From: Streptomyces viridochromogenes
GTDB lineage: Bacteria; Actinomycetota; Actinomycetes; Streptomycetales; Streptomycetaceae
Assembly: GCF_001270495.1 (NCBI RefSeq)
Contig: NZ_LGUR01000025.1
Span: 62,001-126,000 of the forward strand
Length of the DNA stretch: 64,000 nt
Direction: 5' to 3'
A program made the translations under genes and the position numbers. Shown piece by piece: positions 62,733 to 64,000 of the stretch. The notes below the pieces were generated by a model. That model was not told where the DNA came from. It saw only the letters and a program-made list of their open reading frames with translations, and did no database searches. How positions within the stretch are numbered: the first letter of the stretch is position 1; each line of letters opens with the position of its first letter.

Positions 62733-64000
62733 CTAGTAGGCCCGGTCCCGCATCCGGCGCCACCACATCAGGGCCCCGCCGATCAGCAGGATCCCCAGTG
62801 CGCCGGCGCCCGCCGAACCGGCGATCAGGGTCGTGTCATCCAGGCCGGAGGCACCCGCACCCGCCGGCTGCAGCGCGTCGCCCAGCTGGCTGCGGACGTC
62901 GGTCTCGCCGTCCGTGCCCTTGGCGAGCGGGCCGCGGGAACCCTCGGTCGGGAGGGCGACGTACGGGAAGGCCTTCTCGAAGTCCTTGTCGTTCTTGTCG
63001 ACCGCGTCGCCCAAGTCGTTCTTGGCGCCCAGCAGTTCACCCTCGACGACCTGGAGCGAGGCGTCGATCACGTCGTCGGTGAGGCGACGGCCGTTCGGGA
63101 AGCCCGCGTTGTCGCCGTCGAGGACACCGAGCCGCTTGGGTTCGGCGGCCGGTTCGATCGAGGTGTTCAGGCGCAGCATCTCCGACGGTGTCACGTGCGG
63201 CGGCTGGTTGAGGTCCTTCACGCCCTTGAGGAAGACGTCGACCAGGTCGTTGCGCGGCTCGTCGGGGGCCGGGATCTTGTAGATCGCCTCGATGAGCTTC
63301 GGCAGCTCCGGGTTGGTGACGTTCTTCAGGAACTGGGCGTCGTCCCACGGCGCGGACGCGTTGAACTTGTCCTTGTCCTTGAGGGGGTTGACGACCTCGT
63401 TGACCAGCGGCATGCCGAGCCGCGACACCTGGTGGAACTGGCCGTCGGCGCCCTTGCGCTGGGTCGTCGACCAGATGCCCACGACCGGCTGGTCCGCCGA
63501 CTCGGCGATCATGTGGTTCGGGACCTGCAGGGCGATCGAGTTGACGTTGTAGCCCTTGAGCGTGTCGTTGCCGACCTCGGAGAGGTTCCCGCCGTAGAGG
63601 AGGTCGAAGACCCGCAGGTCCAGGAAGAACGGGTCGTCGGCCTGCCCGGCGAACGACGTCGCGTCGCCCGCGAGCTTGTGCACGGCCTGCTCGCGCAGCT
63701 TGGCGTAGTCCGGCATCGACGCCTTGCCGACGTTCGACGGGGCCACCGGCACGTCGTTGGCGACCTTCGTCTTCGACACCGGGTACTGGTCCTTGAGCTT
63801 GATCAGCTCGATGTCGTACGTCTGCGTGATGTTGAGGTCCTTGTCGTCCAGGCTCTCGACCGGCCCGGTGTTGTACAGGAACGTCTTCTTGTTCTTGATG
63901 TGGGTGTCGAAGGTGAAGCGGTAGAGCAACTCGCCCTGCGCGTCACCGTTGTTGTCGATGTGGATGTCGTACTGCGCGTCCTCGGCGAACGTGAAGAAGT
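62733..64000 (-). CDS. DUF4331-family protein, 5' end cut by window edge
   Basis: The frame is open to the right edge (422 codons seen, no start needed inside). Residues such as FTFAEDAQYDIHIDNNGDAQGELLYRFTF near the edge and PFFLDLRVFDLLYG (about 130 residues on), VNSIALQVPNHMI, match DUF4331, a secreted beta-rich domain. The C-terminus is a membrane span and WWRRMRDRAY, so the protein is anchored with the domain outside. It is upstream of the TPR/NicO pair in the same direction, a combination I recall from other streptomycetes. Confidence 0.88.
   Translation of the reverse strand, partial: FFTFAEDAQYDIHIDNNGDAQGELLYRFTFDTHIKNKKTFLYNTGPVESLDDKDLNITQTYDIELIKLKDQYPVSKTKVANDVPVAPSNVGKASMPDYAKLREQAVHKLAGDATSFAGQADDPFFLDLRVFDLLYGGNLSEVGNDTLKGYNVNSIALQVPNHMIAESADQPVVGIWSTTQRKGADGQFHQVSRLGMPLVNEVVNPLKDKDKFNASAPWDDAQFLKNVTNPELPKLIEAIYKIPAPDEPRNDLVDVFLKGVKDLNQPPHVTPSEMLRLNTSIEPAAEPKRLGVLDGDNAGFPNGRRLTDDVIDASLQVVEGELLGAKNDLGDAVDKNDKDFEKAFPYVALPTEGSRGPLAKGTDGETDVRSQLGDALQPAGAGASGLDDTTLIAGSAGAGALGILLIGGALMWWRRMRDRAY

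Overview
The window is chromosomal DNA of a Streptomyces, very high in G+C with frequent GTG/TTG starts, Tat/Sec-secreted hydrolases, an Rpf pair, a SepF-like protein, streptogrisin-type proteases and dnaE2. From memory, the gene order follows the S. coelicolor core segment from about SCO1763 (left) down to about SCO1720 (right); I could not run an alignment, so this synteny is recall, not computation.

Layout. 0-6 kb: a nucleotidyltransferase cut by the window edge, a Rieske lipoprotein, then the overlapping housekeeping run aroH-tyrA-cmk-plsC-der closed by a strong terminator. 6-9.4 kb: two hypotheticals and two Rpf-type peptidoglycan hydrolases. 9.3-15.2 kb: a divergent ABC importer locus of the branched-chain amino acid (Liv) type in which LivH, LivM and LivG are one polypeptide, beside LivF and, on the other strand, a LivK-like binding lipoprotein. 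15.3-25.3 kb: a WYL regulator, an orphan cytochrome oxidase subunit I (ctaD), an I78 inhibitor, a PAP2 phosphatase, a PIG-V-like GT-C enzyme, a 14-TM MFS exporter, an acyl-CoA dehydrogenase behind a perfect operator palindrome, and sflA. 25.6-32.3 kb: a Cys-rich DUF5685 protein, two S1 proteases, a stomatin-like protein and a DUF3533-type membrane protein. 32.3-36.9 kb: the mutasome pair dnaE2-imuB behind an SOS box. 36.9-45.3 kb: cupin/marR, a lipase, a wall-anchored copper LPMO, acetyltransferases, a methyltransferase, a YtrA-type GntR regulator, DUF72 and AAA proteins. 45.4-55.2 kb: an exopolysaccharide locus (GH39 glycosidase, giant flippase fusion, CE4 deacetylase, two GT2 transferases, CelD/BcsL-type acyltransferase, small membrane protein). 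55.3-64 kb: subtilisin, SGNH lipase, Ser/Thr kinase, a NicO-type metal transporter with a TPR protein, and a DUF4331 protein cut by the right edge.

The best candidates for something undescribed are the exopolysaccharide locus with its fused flippase-polymerase-like protein, which by my recollection lies between the equivalents of SCO1726 and SCO1725 and may be accessory, and the fused Liv importer. Two families of dispersed non-coding repeats recur in the window. Some copies are translated into the ends of proteins, including an in-frame stretch near the N-terminus of the TPR protein. Several genes lack a ribosome site and instead have a -10 hexamer 6-8 nt before the start codon, so they are probably read from leaderless mRNAs.
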